From Desulfurivibrio sp. (lineage in GTDB: Bacteria; Desulfobacterota; Desulfobulbia; Desulfobulbales; Desulfurivibrionaceae), in assembly GCA_013791995.1 (NCBI GenBank), contig VMSS01000230.1:1-45884 (forward strand): a stretch of 45,884 nt of DNA. Direction: 5' to 3'. The notes under the pieces are model-generated. The model worked only from the letters and a program-made list of their open reading frames with translations, made no database searches and was not told the DNA's origin. The number at the start of each line of letters is the position of its first letter. Position 1 is the first letter of the stretch. Below are positions 1-8,693 of this stretch, one piece after another. Made by a program: the position numbers and the translations under genes.

Positions 1-1
1 A

Positions 2-3000
2 GGGGCTGCCTGGACCGGGGTCTCGGTAATCCTGGCCAGCGGGTCGCTGGGCATTCTCTGGCGTTATTTCCGCCGCCAACCCTTGAAAAAAATCTCCTGG
101 CAGGAATTGTACCTCTTTGGCCTTCTCGTGCATGCGGTCATGCTCGCCTTGATGTTCACCCTCCCCAAGGAGACCGCCCTGCCGGTACTTTCCAAGATCA
201 GCCTGCCCGTCCTCCTGATTTACCCTCTGGCCACGACCATGCTGGGCATGCTCATGGTCAACCGGCTGCGGCGGGAAAGCAATGCAGCCAAACTGCTCGA
301 AGGCGAAGCACGAATGCGCCTCTTTTTTGAGCGACAGATCGTGGGCATGGCCATCACCTCTCCCAAGAAAGGCTGGGTGCAGGTCAATAACAAGTTGTGC
401 CGGATGTTGGGGTATACCCCGGAAGAATTAACCACATTGACCTGGGCGGAACTCACCCACCCCGATGACCTGCACGCCGACCTGTCCCAATTCGAGCAAC
501 TACTCTCCGGCGGTATCGATGAATACTCCATGGAAAAACGCTTTCTCCGCAAAAACGGCGATGTCATCTGGGCGGAGCTCTCCGTTGGTTGCGTGCGGCT
601 TGCTGACGGCACAGTGGATTATGTCCTTGCCCTGCTGGTGGACATTACCAACCGAAAAAATACCGAAGAAGTCCTCAAAACAAACGAAGAGCGGCTCCGG
701 TTGGCGCTTATGGCGGCCAACCAGGGGTTATATGACCTTAATGTCCAGACAGGCGAGGCCCAGGTCAATCCGGAATACGCCACCATGCTCGGATATGATC
801 CAACCCAATTCCAGGAAACCAATGCCAAATGGCTCGAACGGTTGCACCCCGATGATCGCGAAACCGTGGCCGCTGCCTATCGGGATTACGTCTCCGGCAA
901 GGCTCCCGAATACCGGGTAGAGTTTCGGCAACGAACCAAGACTGGCGATTGGAAATGGATCCTCTCCCTCGGCAAGATGGTGGAATACGATGCCGCAGGC
1001 TGCCCCCTGCGGATGCTGGGCACCCACACCGACATTACAGAACGAAAACAAGCCGACGCGGAATTACGCGAAAGCGAGGCCCGTTTCAGGATTTTCTTTG
1101 AAAATGCGCCGGCCGCTTATCAATCCTTAAACGCCGAAGGGTGCATCCTGGAGGTCAATAAGGCCTGGCTCGAAATGACCGGATACCCAAAAGAAGAGGT
1201 AGCCGGGCACTCCATCGCGGAATTTCTCACCCCGGCCAGTGTGACCCTTCTCCATGGGCGCTTTCCCGCGTTTCTCCAAAAAGGGTTTGTCAATAATGCC
1301 GAATTCGAATATGTCGGCAAAAACGGCTCAATCATCAACGTGGTGGTGGAAGGGCGCATCGGCTACAATCGTGATGGAACCATCAAGCAGACCCACTGTG
1401 TGCTGCACAACATCACTGAGCGCAAGCAAGCCGAGGCTGCACTCAGGGAAAGCGAACGCCGTTATCGGCAGCTTTTCGAAGCAAACCCGCAGCCGATGTG
1501 GGTCTATGACCTTGAAACATTGCAATTTCTGGCCGTTAATGATGCTGCCGTGGCCCACTATGGGTACAGCCGCGAAGCATTCCTATCCATGACCATCAAG
1601 GATATCCGGCCGCCGGAAGAGGTGCCGCGTCTACTGAACAACGTGGCACGGGTGAACGCTGGCCTCGATAATGCCGGCTTCTGGCGGCACTTAAAAAAAG
1701 ATGGGTCCATCATCGAAGTGGAAATTTCCTCACACACCCTGATCTTTGCCGGCCGAAAGACTGAAATGGTGCTGGCCCTTGATGTAACCGCACGCCGCCA
1801 GGCCGAGAGTGCGCTCAGAGAGAGCGAGGAGCGATATCGGACCCTGGTCAGCAATCTGCCCGGCCTGGCGTATCGCTGCTTACACGATGAAAACTGGACC
1901 ATGGTTTTTTTCAGCGATGAGATCGAACGCATGGCCGGCTACCCGGCTACCGATTTTATTGACAACTCAATCCGCTCCTACGCGAGCATCATTCATCCCG
2001 ACGACCGGGCCATGGTTGACGCAGCGGCGCAGGCCGGAGTGGGGGCCCATCAGCCTTTTGAAATGGAATACCGTCTGCTCGGTGCCGATGGCGCCACAAT
2101 CTGGGTGCATGAAAAAGGCCAGGGGATTTACGACACCAACGGAGATCTCCTCTGGCTTGACGGTGTTATCATCGACATCACCAAGCACATTCAAGGAGAA
2201 ATGGAAAAAAGGAACTTGCAGGCACAACTGCTCCAATCCCAGAAGATGGAATCGGTGGGCAGGCTTGCCGGGGGGGTGGCCCATGACTTCAACAACATGC
2301 TCCAGACGATTCTGGGGCACAGCGATCTCGCTCTCGCCAAGATTAAAGTGACAGATCCCCTGCATGAAGGGCTAACGGAAATCCGCAAGGCAGCCATGCG
2401 CTCCGCCGATCTCACCCGCCAGTTGCTCGCCTTTGCCCGCAAGCAGCCCGCAAACCCAACGGTTCTCGATTTGAACGACACCGTGGAGGGCATGCTGAAA
2501 ATGCTCCAGCGGCTCATCGGCGAAGATATCGATCTTGCCTGGCTGCCGGGGCATAGCCTGTGGTCGCTGAAGATGGACCCTTCCCAACTCGATCAGATTC
2601 TGGCTAATCTTGCGGTGAACGCCCGCGATGCCATTATAGACAACGGCAAGATCACCATTGAAACGGAAAATATCGCCTTCGATACGGCCTATTGCGCCGA
2701 CCACCCGGATTGTATCCCCGGCAAATACGTTCTCCTGGCGGTGAGCGACAACGGCTGCGGCATGGACAAGGAAACCCACGATCAGATATTCGAGCCGTTC
2801 TTCACCACCAAGGAAAGCGGCAAAGGCACCGGTTTGGGGCTGGCAACCGTATATGGAATCGTCCGGCAAAATGACGGCTTTATCAACGTGTACAGCGAAC
2901 CCGGACAGGGAACCACCTTCAGCATCTACCTGCCCGCCTTTGCCGACGAAGCGGTTTCGGCGCCGGCAAAGACCAGCCCGGTGCAAGAGCTGACCACCGG

Positions 3001-3382
3001 CACGGAAACGGTGCTGGTGGTGGAAGACGAGGCCGCGCTCCTGAGTCTCGCCAAGACGATCCTCGAACGGCTAGGCTACACGGTTCTCGCCGCAGGCACG
3101 CCCATGGCGGCGATTGAGCTGGCCCAGGAATACAAAGGGGATATCCATCTGCTCATCACCGATGTGGTGATGCCCGAAATGAATGGCCGGGAGTTGGCGC
3201 AACGGATCGCTGTCATTCGCCCGGCAATGCAATGCCTGTACATGTCCGGCTATACGGCAGATGTCATCGCCCATCACGGTGTGCTGGAAGCAGGCATCCA
3301 CTTCATCCAGAAGCCTTTTTCCATAGGAGACCTGGCCCGAACGATCCGTGAGACACTCCAGGATGACACAAAAAATCCGTAA
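2..3382 (+). CDS. Membrane-bound multi-PAS hybrid histidine kinase (5' end outside window)
   Basis: Signal-transduction kinase that should autophosphorylate on His and pass phosphate to its own receiver. The frame is open to the window edge and the codons before the TTG at 83 still encode hydrophobic, LytS-like membrane segments, so the real start lies upstream and the TTG is not the start. Numbering from position 83: the end of a membrane region (about 1-65), five PAS domains (about 75-195, 205-325, 333-450, 460-575, 585-705), HisKA with the motif GGVAHDFNN near 733, an HATPase domain with DNGCGMD and GTGLGLATVYG, and a C-terminal receiver (about 970-1095) with acceptor Asp in LLITDVVMPEMNG. 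Ligands cannot be told from sequence; several PAS domains carry the usual HPDD and DIT.RK borders. Domain assignment is firm, physiological input unknown. Confidence 0.93.
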   Translation, partial: GAAWTGVSVILASGSLGILWRYFRRQPLKKISWQELYLFGLLVHAVMLALMFTLPKETALPVLSKISLPVLLIYPLATTMLGMLMVNRLRRESNAAKLLEGEARMRLFFERQIVGMAITSPKKGWVQVNNKLCRMLGYTPEELTTLTWAELTHPDDLHADLSQFEQLLSGGIDEYSMEKRFLRKNGDVIWAELSVGCVRLADGTVDYVLALLVDITNRKNTEEVLKTNEERLRLALMAANQGLYDLNVQTGEAQVNPEYATMLGYDPTQFQETNAKWLERLHPDDRETVAAAYRDYVSGKAPEYRVEFRQRTKTGDWKWILSLGKMVEYDAAGCPLRMLGTHTDITERKQADAELRESEARFRIFFENAPAAYQSLNAEGCILEVNKAWLEMTGYPKEEVAGHSIAEFLTPASVTLLHGRFPAFLQKGFVNNAEFEYVGKNGSIINVVVEGRIGYNRDGTIKQTHCVLHNITERKQAEAALRESERRYRQLFEANPQPMWVYDLETLQFLAVNDAAVAHYGYSREAFLSMTIKDIRPPEEVPRLLNNVARVNAGLDNAGFWRHLKKDGSIIEVEISSHTLIFAGRKTEMVLALDVTARRQAESALRESEERYRTLVSNLPGLAYRCLHDENWTMVFFSDEIERMAGYPATDFIDNSIRSYASIIHPDDRAMVDAAAQAGVGAHQPFEMEYRLLGADGATIWVHEKGQGIYDTNGDLLWLDGVIIDITKHIQGEMEKRNLQAQLLQSQKMESVGRLAGGVAHDFNNMLQTILGHSDLALAKIKVTDPLHEGLTEIRKAAMRSADLTRQLLAFARKQPANPTVLDLNDTVEGMLKMLQRLIGEDIDLAWLPGHSLWSLKMDPSQLDQILANLAVNARDAIIDNGKITIETENIAFDTAYCADHPDCIPGKYVLLAVSDNGCGMDKETHDQIFEPFFTTKESGKGTGLGLATVYGIVRQNDGFINVYSEPGQGTTFSIYLPAFADEAVSAPAKTSPVQELTTGTETVLVVEDEAALLSLAKTILERLGYTVLAAGTPMAAIELAQEYKGDIHLLITDVVMPEMNGRELAQRIAVIRPAMQCLYMSGYTADVIAHHGVLEAGIHFIQKPFSIGDLARTIRETLQDDTKNP

Positions 3383-3567
3383 CAACTCCAGCAGAAGATA
3401 AATTCAGCCTCCCCCTTCCTTACTGACCGGGGAAATGATACACTTTTTTGCATCGCAGGAAATTCGGGAGATAAAAAACTGCGTACCACCGAACTACAGT
3501 CAGTGCCTTGCAGGGATAACGGAAAAAAAGCTTCTTCCAGTTGAAACGACACCATGGGAGCCAACGC

Positions 3568-4071
3568 ATGGCAGAGGAACTCGCGCAAAAGGTTTTCGTA
3601 AAAGCGGACAGCAGCGCAAAAATACGCTGCGATGTATGCGGGCTGGTGGAAACAGTGCGCATGCAGGATCTTGCCTCCCTTGCGCCGGTGGTCCGGATCC
3701 GCTGCGCCTGTGCTGCTGTTTTTCCGGTGCGCTTCGAGTACCGAAAGTTTTACCGCAAGGCCACCAATCTTGAGGGAACCTACTATGTGCTGTTCGATGC
3801 CCGAGATATTCCCGACCTGTCCCAGGCCAGGAAAACAACAAACTGCCGGATTGACAACATCTCCATGCATGGCGCAGGATTCTCGGCCATGGGCCGACAC
3901 AGGATCATAAAAAATGCCCGACTCATCCTCGGTTTCACCCTTGATAATCCAAACAGAACCTGGGTTGAAAAAACCGGGGTTGTCCAACTCGTCGAGGGGG
4001 CTTACATTGGCCTGCAGTTTGACGAACCGGCCAGCACCGAAAGGGCCTTGGGTTTTTATTTGATGCCATAA
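3568..4071 (+). CDS. PilZ-like domain protein, putative c-di-GMP receptor
   Basis: A 167-residue cytoplasmic protein. The N-terminal third has CDVCG and CAC cysteine pairs resembling a small zinc ribbon. It is followed by a PilZ-like domain with an arginine-rich stretch (RKFYRK) and the later RIDNISMHGAGF element, which matches the RxxxR and D/NxSxxG binding signature of PilZ domains. That suggests binding of cyclic di-GMP, as inference. Start chosen at ATG 3568 because GGGAG lies 7 bases before it; an in-frame TTG at 3541 is less likely. It follows the multi-PAS kinase with about 185 bases between, so cotranscription is uncertain. Confidence 0.7.
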   Translation: MAEELAQKVFVKADSSAKIRCDVCGLVETVRMQDLASLAPVVRIRCACAAVFPVRFEYRKFYRKATNLEGTYYVLFDARDIPDLSQARKTTNCRIDNISMHGAGFSAMGRHRIIKNARLILGFTLDNPNRTWVEKTGVVQLVEGAYIGLQFDEPASTERALGFYLMP

Positions 4072-4170
4072 ACTTCACGACCAGGGCCTTTCCGCTTTGC
4101 CCCTTCTGCTCCCCGTGCCTTCGAAACGTCCCCTTCTTTATCTGTGTGAACATTACGAGGGCTCACCTCT

Positions 4171-5490
4171 GTGCTGAACCATGACCTGCTCATAACAAAC
4201 GCAACACTCCTGGCAAATCCTGCAGACGGACATTTACAGGAGAAAGCCTATCTCGCCATTGCTAATGGTGCCATAGCCGGGATTGGCAAAATGGATGACC
4301 TTCCCGTTCGCCTTGAGGCGGAGCGGATCATTGACGCTTCGGGAAAACTGGTTCTTCCGGGCCTGGTTAATTGTCACAGCCATGGGGCCATGACCCTGTT
4401 TCGAGGATTGGCCGATGACCTGGAGCTCATGATCTGGCTCAACGAGCATATCTTTCCGGCCGAGGGACGGCTGGTCGATGCCCACATGGTTTACTGGTGC
4501 TCCAAGCTTGCCGCCGCCGAGATGATCATGGGCGGCACCACCACTGTGGCCGACGCCTATTTTCATGAAGACGCTGCGGCCAGAGCCTATTGTGAGGCAG
4601 GCATGCGGACGGTGGCGGCCCAGGGCATCATCGATTTTCCAGCGCCCGGGGTACCGGACCCGACGCACAACATTCAGGCGGCGGCCGAGTTTATCACGGC
4701 CTGGCAGGGAAAAAACCCCTTGCTCACTCCGGCCCTGTTCTGCCACTCCCCATACACCTGTAGTCCGGAGACCCTCCAGCGGGCCAAAAAACTGGCCCGT
4801 GAAACCGGCAGCCTTTTTTTCATTCATCTCGCTGAAACCCACGATGAAGCAACACGGATCAAGGAACAACACGGGCACACCCCTGTCTCCCTGCTCCATG
4901 ACCTTGGGCTACTGGATGAAAAAACAATCTGCGTGCATTGCGTCTGGCTGGAAGAAGGAGATATCGAATTATTGCGGAAAACCGGGGCAAAGGTGGTGAC
5001 CTGCCCGGAGAGCAACATGAAGCTCGGCTCGGGCATCGCGCCCCTTGCCGAACTGCTCGGGGTCGGAGTGGTGGTGGGCTTGGGCACGGACGGCTGCGCC
5101 AGCAATAACGATCTGGATCTTTTTCAGGAGATGGGAAGCTGCGCCAGACTGCACAAGGTTGCAGCCCATGAGCCCACCCGCCTGCCCGGTCTCACTCTGC
5201 TGAACATGGCCACGGACATGGGCGCGGAGGTTCTCGGTCTGGCCGGGCAAACAGGCCGCCTTGCCGTGGGATTGCGGGCGGACTGCATCATCATCGACCA
5301 CCAACAGCCCCACCTGACGCCCTTTCATAATCCCGAAACCCTGGTCTATGCGGGGCGCGTCAGCGATGTCTCCACCGTAATCATTGACGGCAGGGTGGTC
5401 ATGCAGGACAAGCGGATTCTCTCCTTTGACCTGGACGAAACCCTGGACGAAGTCCGCAAACTGGCCAAACGGGTGAGGGCAGGGGGGTGA
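4171..5490 (+). CDS. mtaD: Amidohydrolase, 5-methylthioadenosine/S-adenosylhomocysteine deaminase type
   Basis: Metal-dependent deaminase of the TRZ/ATZ/MtaD subgroup, 439 residues, which fits the family. Members deaminate methylthioadenosine or S-adenosylhomocysteine to the inosyl forms, recycling products of SAM use. Visible ligands: H69 and H71 in NCHSHG, H219 and E222 in IHLAETHDE, H256 in CVHCVWL and D307 in GLGTDGCASNNDLDLF. No signal peptide, so cytoplasmic. The start is GTG at 4171 with CGAGG about ten bases upstream. Other members act on guanine, cytosine or triazines, so exact substrate is inferred; the SNNDLDLFQEM stretch is typical of MtaD. It stands alone, with a repeat-rich gap downstream. 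Confidence 0.85.
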   Translation: MLNHDLLITNATLLANPADGHLQEKAYLAIANGAIAGIGKMDDLPVRLEAERIIDASGKLVLPGLVNCHSHGAMTLFRGLADDLELMIWLNEHIFPAEGRLVDAHMVYWCSKLAAAEMIMGGTTTVADAYFHEDAAARAYCEAGMRTVAAQGIIDFPAPGVPDPTHNIQAAAEFITAWQGKNPLLTPALFCHSPYTCSPETLQRAKKLARETGSLFFIHLAETHDEATRIKEQHGHTPVSLLHDLGLLDEKTICVHCVWLEEGDIELLRKTGAKVVTCPESNMKLGSGIAPLAELLGVGVVVGLGTDGCASNNDLDLFQEMGSCARLHKVAAHEPTRLPGLTLLNMATDMGAEVLGLAGQTGRLAVGLRADCIIIDHQQPHLTPFHNPETLVYAGRVSDVSTVIIDGRVVMQDKRILSFDLDETLDEVRKLAKRVRAGG

Positions 5491-5825
5491 TAGAGGGGGG
5501 CGCAGAGCAACGATCGGGAGGTTCATGGATCGGAGACACAGCAAATCTCCGCTTGGGATGGCCCAAAATCACCACTCAGGGCGGCCCATATCTCCGTTCG
5601 GGCTGAGCCTGTCGAAGGCCACCCTTGCAGACAACCCTTCGACAAGCTCAGGGTGAACGGATACCGACTTCAAAAAACCCCTGAAGCAGCGCGGCAGATG
5701 ACTGAGAGCAGGTAAACGACCGGAGGGATACTCCGATACGTTGGTATGCGAACAGGCCGATAACAGCTAAGCAAGCATGAACGAGACTGCGAAGCAGATG
5801 TCACGCCCCGTGATCACTTACAGCG
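5491..5825. other. Repeat-bearing intergenic region between convergent mtaD and pcm
   Basis: Gap of 335 bases between convergent genes. It contains a pair of REP-like palindromes (5595-5660, listed separately). I see no credible gene, RNA or clear terminator in the remainder. Confidence 0.6.
5595..5660. repeat. REP-like palindrome pair, family 1
   Basis: CCGTTCGGGCTGAGCCTG(TCGAAGG) at 5595-5619 and its near inverse CCTTCGACAAGCTCAGGGTG at 5636-5655 form a long stem. The same core, TTCGACAAGCTCAG or its complement, recurs at 20146-20340 and 27361-27438. It lies between converging genes, a usual place for REP elements. Confidence 0.75.
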
Positions 5826-6479
5826 TCAGGCCGCCTTCCAGCCATGGATCCCGACCAGCTTGACAAAGCGGACGCTTTCCACCTCCGTGGTTGTCACCAC
5901 GCCGCCTTCTTTTCTGACGACCATGAGGGTCTGGCCTTCCAAATCCCCCACCGGCAGAACCATGACCCCGGGATCCGCCAACTGATCCACCAACGGCTGC
6001 GGAATCTGCGGACCGGCGGCAGTAACGATGATCGCCGGGAAGGGCGCGTTTTCCGGCCAGCCTTCGGTGCCGTCGGCAACCTTGCTCATGATAGTGTAAA
6101 TCTGGAGTTGGTCAAAGGTTCTGCGGGCACGGGCCAGCAGCGGCTTGATCCGCTCAACCGTATACACCCGTTCACAGAGCGCGGCGAGAATGGCGGACTG
6201 ATAGCCGCAACCGGTGCCGATCTCAAGCACTGTCTCCTGGCCGGTGAGCTGGAGCAGCTGGGTCATGAGGGCTACCACATAGGGCTGGGAGATGGTTTGG
6301 CCGTGGCCGATGGGCAGGGGGAAATCGCCATACGCCTGGGCATGCAGGGCGTCGGCAACAAAAAGATGGCGGGGTACCGCCTCCATGGCGTGGAGCACCG
6401 CCGGATCTTCAATGCCTCGGGGGAGCAACTGCTCCTCAATCATGCGTTTCCGGTACTTTTCGTAGGTGTTAATTCTCAC
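5826..6479 (-). CDS. pcm: Protein-L-isoaspartate O-methyltransferase
   Basis: Repairs damaged proteins by SAM-dependent methylation of L-isoaspartyl residues. The start used here is GTG at 6479, giving 217 residues and beginning VRINTYEKYRKRM; it overlaps the last 11 bases of the upstream lipoprotein gene, which suggests translational coupling. Longer in-frame extensions to 6566 run deep into the lipoprotein gene and look wrong. Family marks: PRHLFV, the GHGQTISQPYVVALM substrate region, SAM-binding motif VLEIGTGCGYQSA, post-I motif VYTVERI, and a late VLPVG motif. No signal peptide, so cytoplasmic. Family assignment is firm; an alternative start is the Met of MIEEQL. Confidence 0.93.
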   Translation of the reverse strand: MRINTYEKYRKRMIEEQLLPRGIEDPAVLHAMEAVPRHLFVADALHAQAYGDFPLPIGHGQTISQPYVVALMTQLLQLTGQETVLEIGTGCGYQSAILAALCERVYTVERIKPLLARARRTFDQLQIYTIMSKVADGTEGWPENAPFPAIIVTAAGPQIPQPLVDQLADPGVMVLPVGDLEGQTLMVVRKEGGVVTTTEVESVRFVKLVGIHGWKAA

Positions 6480-6861
6480 GCGGTCCACTGATCGTAATGC
6501 CGTTTTTTTTGAGCTCCTCTTCGTTATAGGCGCGGTACAGGCAGGTGGAAACAATGTCGCCGACAAAATGGATGGTCACCACATCATAATTTTCCGAGCC
6601 AAGCTTGTCGCCTATGTACGGGGTTTTTCGCAACAGGCTTTGTTTCACCTCGCGATAGACCCAGATCTCGCCCTGCTCACCCTTCTGCTTTTCATCCGGG
6701 GACCCGAGATAGGCAAGGACCTCCTGCTGGGTGAGATTGGGCGTAATCAGGCAGATATCCGAAGAAAGATGGCGAACCGGATCACGATAAAAACAACCTG
6801 TTCCGACAAGACCCAGCAAGCAAAGGCACACGACAAACCGCGTGGGGAAGGCAGATCTCAT
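6469..6861 (-). CDS. Small outer-membrane-type lipoprotein, BamE/SmpA-like
   Basis: A 130-residue exported protein. Start at ATG 6861, with AGAGGAGAG just upstream; an earlier ATG at 6906 lacks this. The N-terminus (MRSAFPTRF, hydrophobic VVCLCLLGLVGTG, then Cys) is a lipoprotein signal with a slightly unusual box. The mature part contains ITPNLTQQEVLAYLGSPDE followed by EIWVYR, the helix-helix-GxP/strand pattern of SmpA/OmlA/BamE domains. Those proteins support outer-membrane assembly, but many paralogues have unknown roles, so the function here is only suggested. It is cotranscribed with pcm, overlapping it by 11 bases. Confidence 0.7.
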   Translation of the reverse strand: MRSAFPTRFVVCLCLLGLVGTGCFYRDPVRHLSSDICLITPNLTQQEVLAYLGSPDEKQKGEQGEIWVYREVKQSLLRKTPYIGDKLGSENYDVVTIHFVGDIVSTCLYRAYNEEELKKNGITISGPREN

Positions 6862-7119
6862 TTTTCTCTCCTCTGAGAAAAGGGGTTGGCCCGAACGCAC
6901 AGGCAAGGAAAGGTAACGCGGTTTGCCCTATTTTGCAAGAAACCGTGCTCCGGGTTTTTAGGGGCCGAACAAACTGCGGTTGCTTTTTTGCTGCGCATAC
7001 AGGAGAATGTCTTGACCATCTGTGAAGATATATAATAAAGTTGTAGCGTTATCCATACTTTTTTTCTTGACGGGCCAGCGGTTTGAGCGTCGGCGCCACT
7101 GTGAGAAGGGAGATCCACC

Positions 7120-7899
7120 ATGCGTTGCCCGAAATGCGGCTACATATCGTTTGACAGGCAAAGAACCTGCGGCAAGTGCAGCAATAGTTTAACGGCCTTA
7201 GCCGAACAACTCGACGGCACGACAAGCAAGGCTGTAGCCCCATTTTTTCTTGGCGGTGTCCTCGGGAGACAGGAATCCGCCAACGCTGAACCTGACTATG
7301 CTCTGGACGAAGAAGAAACCCTTCGCCTGGACGAACTGGAGAACGACATTCCGCAAACAGACGAGGATGATCTCGATTTTGCCGGAACACCGCTGGACGA
7401 GGACGAGTTTCAAGACCAGCCCCTGCCGTCGCTTGGCCTTGAAGATATCGATATGTCAGACCTGATGCCGCCCCAGGAAGAGCAAGTAGAGGACGAAGAA
7501 GAACCGGTGCTGTCTCTGGGAGACGAGCGGGAAGAAGCGGTCGCAACCCCTGTTCAGGATGAAGAAGATGCGCTCATGGGAATCGAACTCCCCAGCCTTG
7601 AGCCCGACACCATCATGAACGTGAACGAAACAGAAAACCTCCTCGACGACCGCGAAGATGAAGCGACGCCTCCCCCGGCCAGCGCCGAGGACGATGAGAT
7701 TATCGACCTCTCCTCCCTGATGAGCTTTGACGAACCCCCTCCAAAACCGGCAGCTACGGAGGAAGACCACGATATGCTTGAGCTTTCCCTTGATGACGGC
7801 GAGCATGCCCCATCTCCTGAGGACGAGCCGAAAAAACCTGCAAACACGATGGCCGACATCCCGGATCTCGGCCTGACCCTGGAAAATGATGACAAGTAG
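7120..7899 (+). CDS. Acidic zinc-ribbon protein of unknown function
   Basis: 259 residues. The N-terminus has a four-cysteine zinc ribbon (MRCPKCGYISF, then RTCGKCSNSL). The rest is low-complexity and strongly acidic, rich in DEEE, DDEDALMG and LSSLMS repeats and prolines, probably disordered. The repeated hydrophobic/acidic short motifs (LPSLGLEDIDMSDLM, IDLSSLMSFDE, IPDLGLTLE) may be docking peptides. GGGAGA lies before ATG 7120. The stop overlaps the start of the RDD membrane protein by 14 bases, so the two are likely made together. Similar acidic zinc-ribbon/RDD pairs occur in related bacteria to my recollection, without known function. Confidence 0.75.
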   Translation: MRCPKCGYISFDRQRTCGKCSNSLTALAEQLDGTTSKAVAPFFLGGVLGRQESANAEPDYALDEEETLRLDELENDIPQTDEDDLDFAGTPLDEDEFQDQPLPSLGLEDIDMSDLMPPQEEQVEDEEEPVLSLGDEREEAVATPVQDEEDALMGIELPSLEPDTIMNVNETENLLDDREDEATPPPASAEDDEIIDLSSLMSFDEPPPKPAATEEDHDMLELSLDDGEHAPSPEDEPKKPANTMADIPDLGLTLENDDK

Positions 7900-8380
7900 G
7901 GAAAGAGACACGCCCACAAACGGACAAACCAGACCCCAGCCCCAATACGCCGGTTTCCTGGCCCGCGGGATGGCTCTGGGGATCGACATCCTCCTGATCC
8001 ACCTCCTCTATTTCTGCTGCCTCTGCGCGACGGTTGCGGTCCTGTGGGGTTACTCCCCGCACTGGCTTGTCCTGATTCCCTCCATTCTCTTCTGCCTTCT
8101 GTTGTTTGTGTTCACCTTTCCCCTGTTTGTCGCGGTATATTTCCTTACGTTGCATGGCTGGCAAGGACAGACCCTGGGTAAGATGTTCATGGGCCTTACA
8201 GTGGTGCGGGCCGACGGCGGGGAAGTAACCCCCGGCCTGGCATTTTTGCGCTTTATCGGGTTTTTTCTGTCGCTTCTCCCCTTGGGCCTGGGGTTTTTAT
8301 GGAGTATCGTCGATAGGGAAAAATGCGCCTGGCATGACCATCTGGCCGCCACCCGGGTGGTTGTGAAGACATCTTCGTGA
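7886..8380 (+). CDS. RDD family membrane protein
   Basis: 164 residues with three or four membrane helices: about 27-50 (ALGIDILLIHLLYFCCLCATVA), 58-85 and 120-140. The family marks are the arginine/aspartate pair in FLARGMALGIDI, the GQTLGKMFMGLTVV segment and a C-terminal WHDHLAATRVV. RDD proteins have been linked to transport or membrane homeostasis in a few species, but no general activity is established. Two adjacent ATG codons (7886, 7889) overlap the end of the acidic zinc-ribbon gene, indicating coupling. It ends just before the tRNA-Phe promoter. Confidence 0.85.
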   Translation: MMTSRERDTPTNGQTRPQPQYAGFLARGMALGIDILLIHLLYFCCLCATVAVLWGYSPHWLVLIPSILFCLLLFVFTFPLFVAVYFLTLHGWQGQTLGKMFMGLTVVRADGGEVTPGLAFLRFIGFFLSLLPLGLGFLWSIVDREKCAWHDHLAATRVVVKTSS

Positions 8381-8386
8381 AATAGG

Positions 8387-8417
8387 TTGACAAGCGGGCC
8401 AGATTTCAATATATGAT
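8387..8417 (+). promoter_or_regulatory. Sigma-70 type promoter of tRNA-Phe
   Basis: TTGACA at 8387-8392, a 17-base spacer, then TATATG at 8410-8415 (or overlapping TATGAT at 8412-8417). The tRNA begins at 8430, a suitable distance. Confidence 0.7.
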
Positions 8418-8429
8418 AGCTACTTTTTT

Positions 8430-8505
8430 GCCGGGATAGCTCAGTCGGTAGAGCATCGGACTGAAAATCCGAGTGTCCCTGGTTCGAATCCTGGTCCCGG
8501 CACCA
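8430..8505 (+). tRNA. tRNA-Phe (GAA)
   Basis: 76 bases including encoded CCA. Acceptor arm GCCGGGA pairs with TCCCGGC (8495-8501), discriminator A, then CCA. D-arm AGCTCAGTCGGTAGAGC, anticodon loop CTGAAAA with GAA at 8463-8465, and T-arm GGTTCGAATCC are all regular. The 3' end is the integration site of the island that follows. Confidence 0.98.
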
Positions 8506-8507
8506 GT
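8489..8507. other. attL of the tRNA-Phe island
   Basis: TCCTGGTCCCGGCACCAGT overlaps the last 17 bases of tRNA-Phe. It recurs with one G deleted at 15441-15458. The integrase gene begins 187 bases downstream, the usual arrangement for tRNA-targeting islands. Confidence 0.8.
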
Positions 8508-8538
8508 CTATAATCCGGCAACATCCGGAGATGTACCG

Positions 8539-8570
8539 AAAGCCCTGAGAAATCAGGGCTTTTTCTTTTT
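8539..8570 (+). terminator. Intrinsic terminator after tRNA-Phe
   Basis: AAAGCCCTGA (8539-8548) pairs with TCAGGGCTTT (8553-8562), followed by a T-rich run. It lies inside the island, so it probably arrived with the element, while a second terminator at 15465-15496 would be the original chromosomal one. Confidence 0.85.
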
Positions 8571-8615
8571 CTGTTGTCCGCTAGCGTCCGCTTTGATATG
8601 CTAAAATCCGAAGGC

Positions 8616-8669
8616 TTTGGGGGTATGTTTGGGGGTAGGCCCCAAAAAATCGACCAGGATACCCCCAAA
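8616..8669. repeat. Cluster of TTTGGGGGTA repeats, left end (candidate integrase arm sites)
   Basis: The 10-mer TTTGGGGGTA occurs at 8616-8625 and 8628-8637 (12-base period) and inverted at 8660-8669. Further copies lie at 8838-8847 and inverted at 8874-8883, inside the integrase gene. A matching tandem pair with the same 12-base period lies at the other end of the island. Confidence 0.7.
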
Positions 8670-8693
8670 ATTCTTCGTAGCGGGGAAAAGCCA

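Noticed and set aside
6480-6566. Longer pcm start
   Set aside because: The extension lies in the lipoprotein gene and reads as a mirror of it; the shorter form fits the family length.
7012-7036. TTGACC and TATAAT before the acidic zinc-ribbon gene
   Set aside because: Spacer is only 13 bases, too short for a normal sigma-70 promoter; the TATAAT may still be used with another -35.
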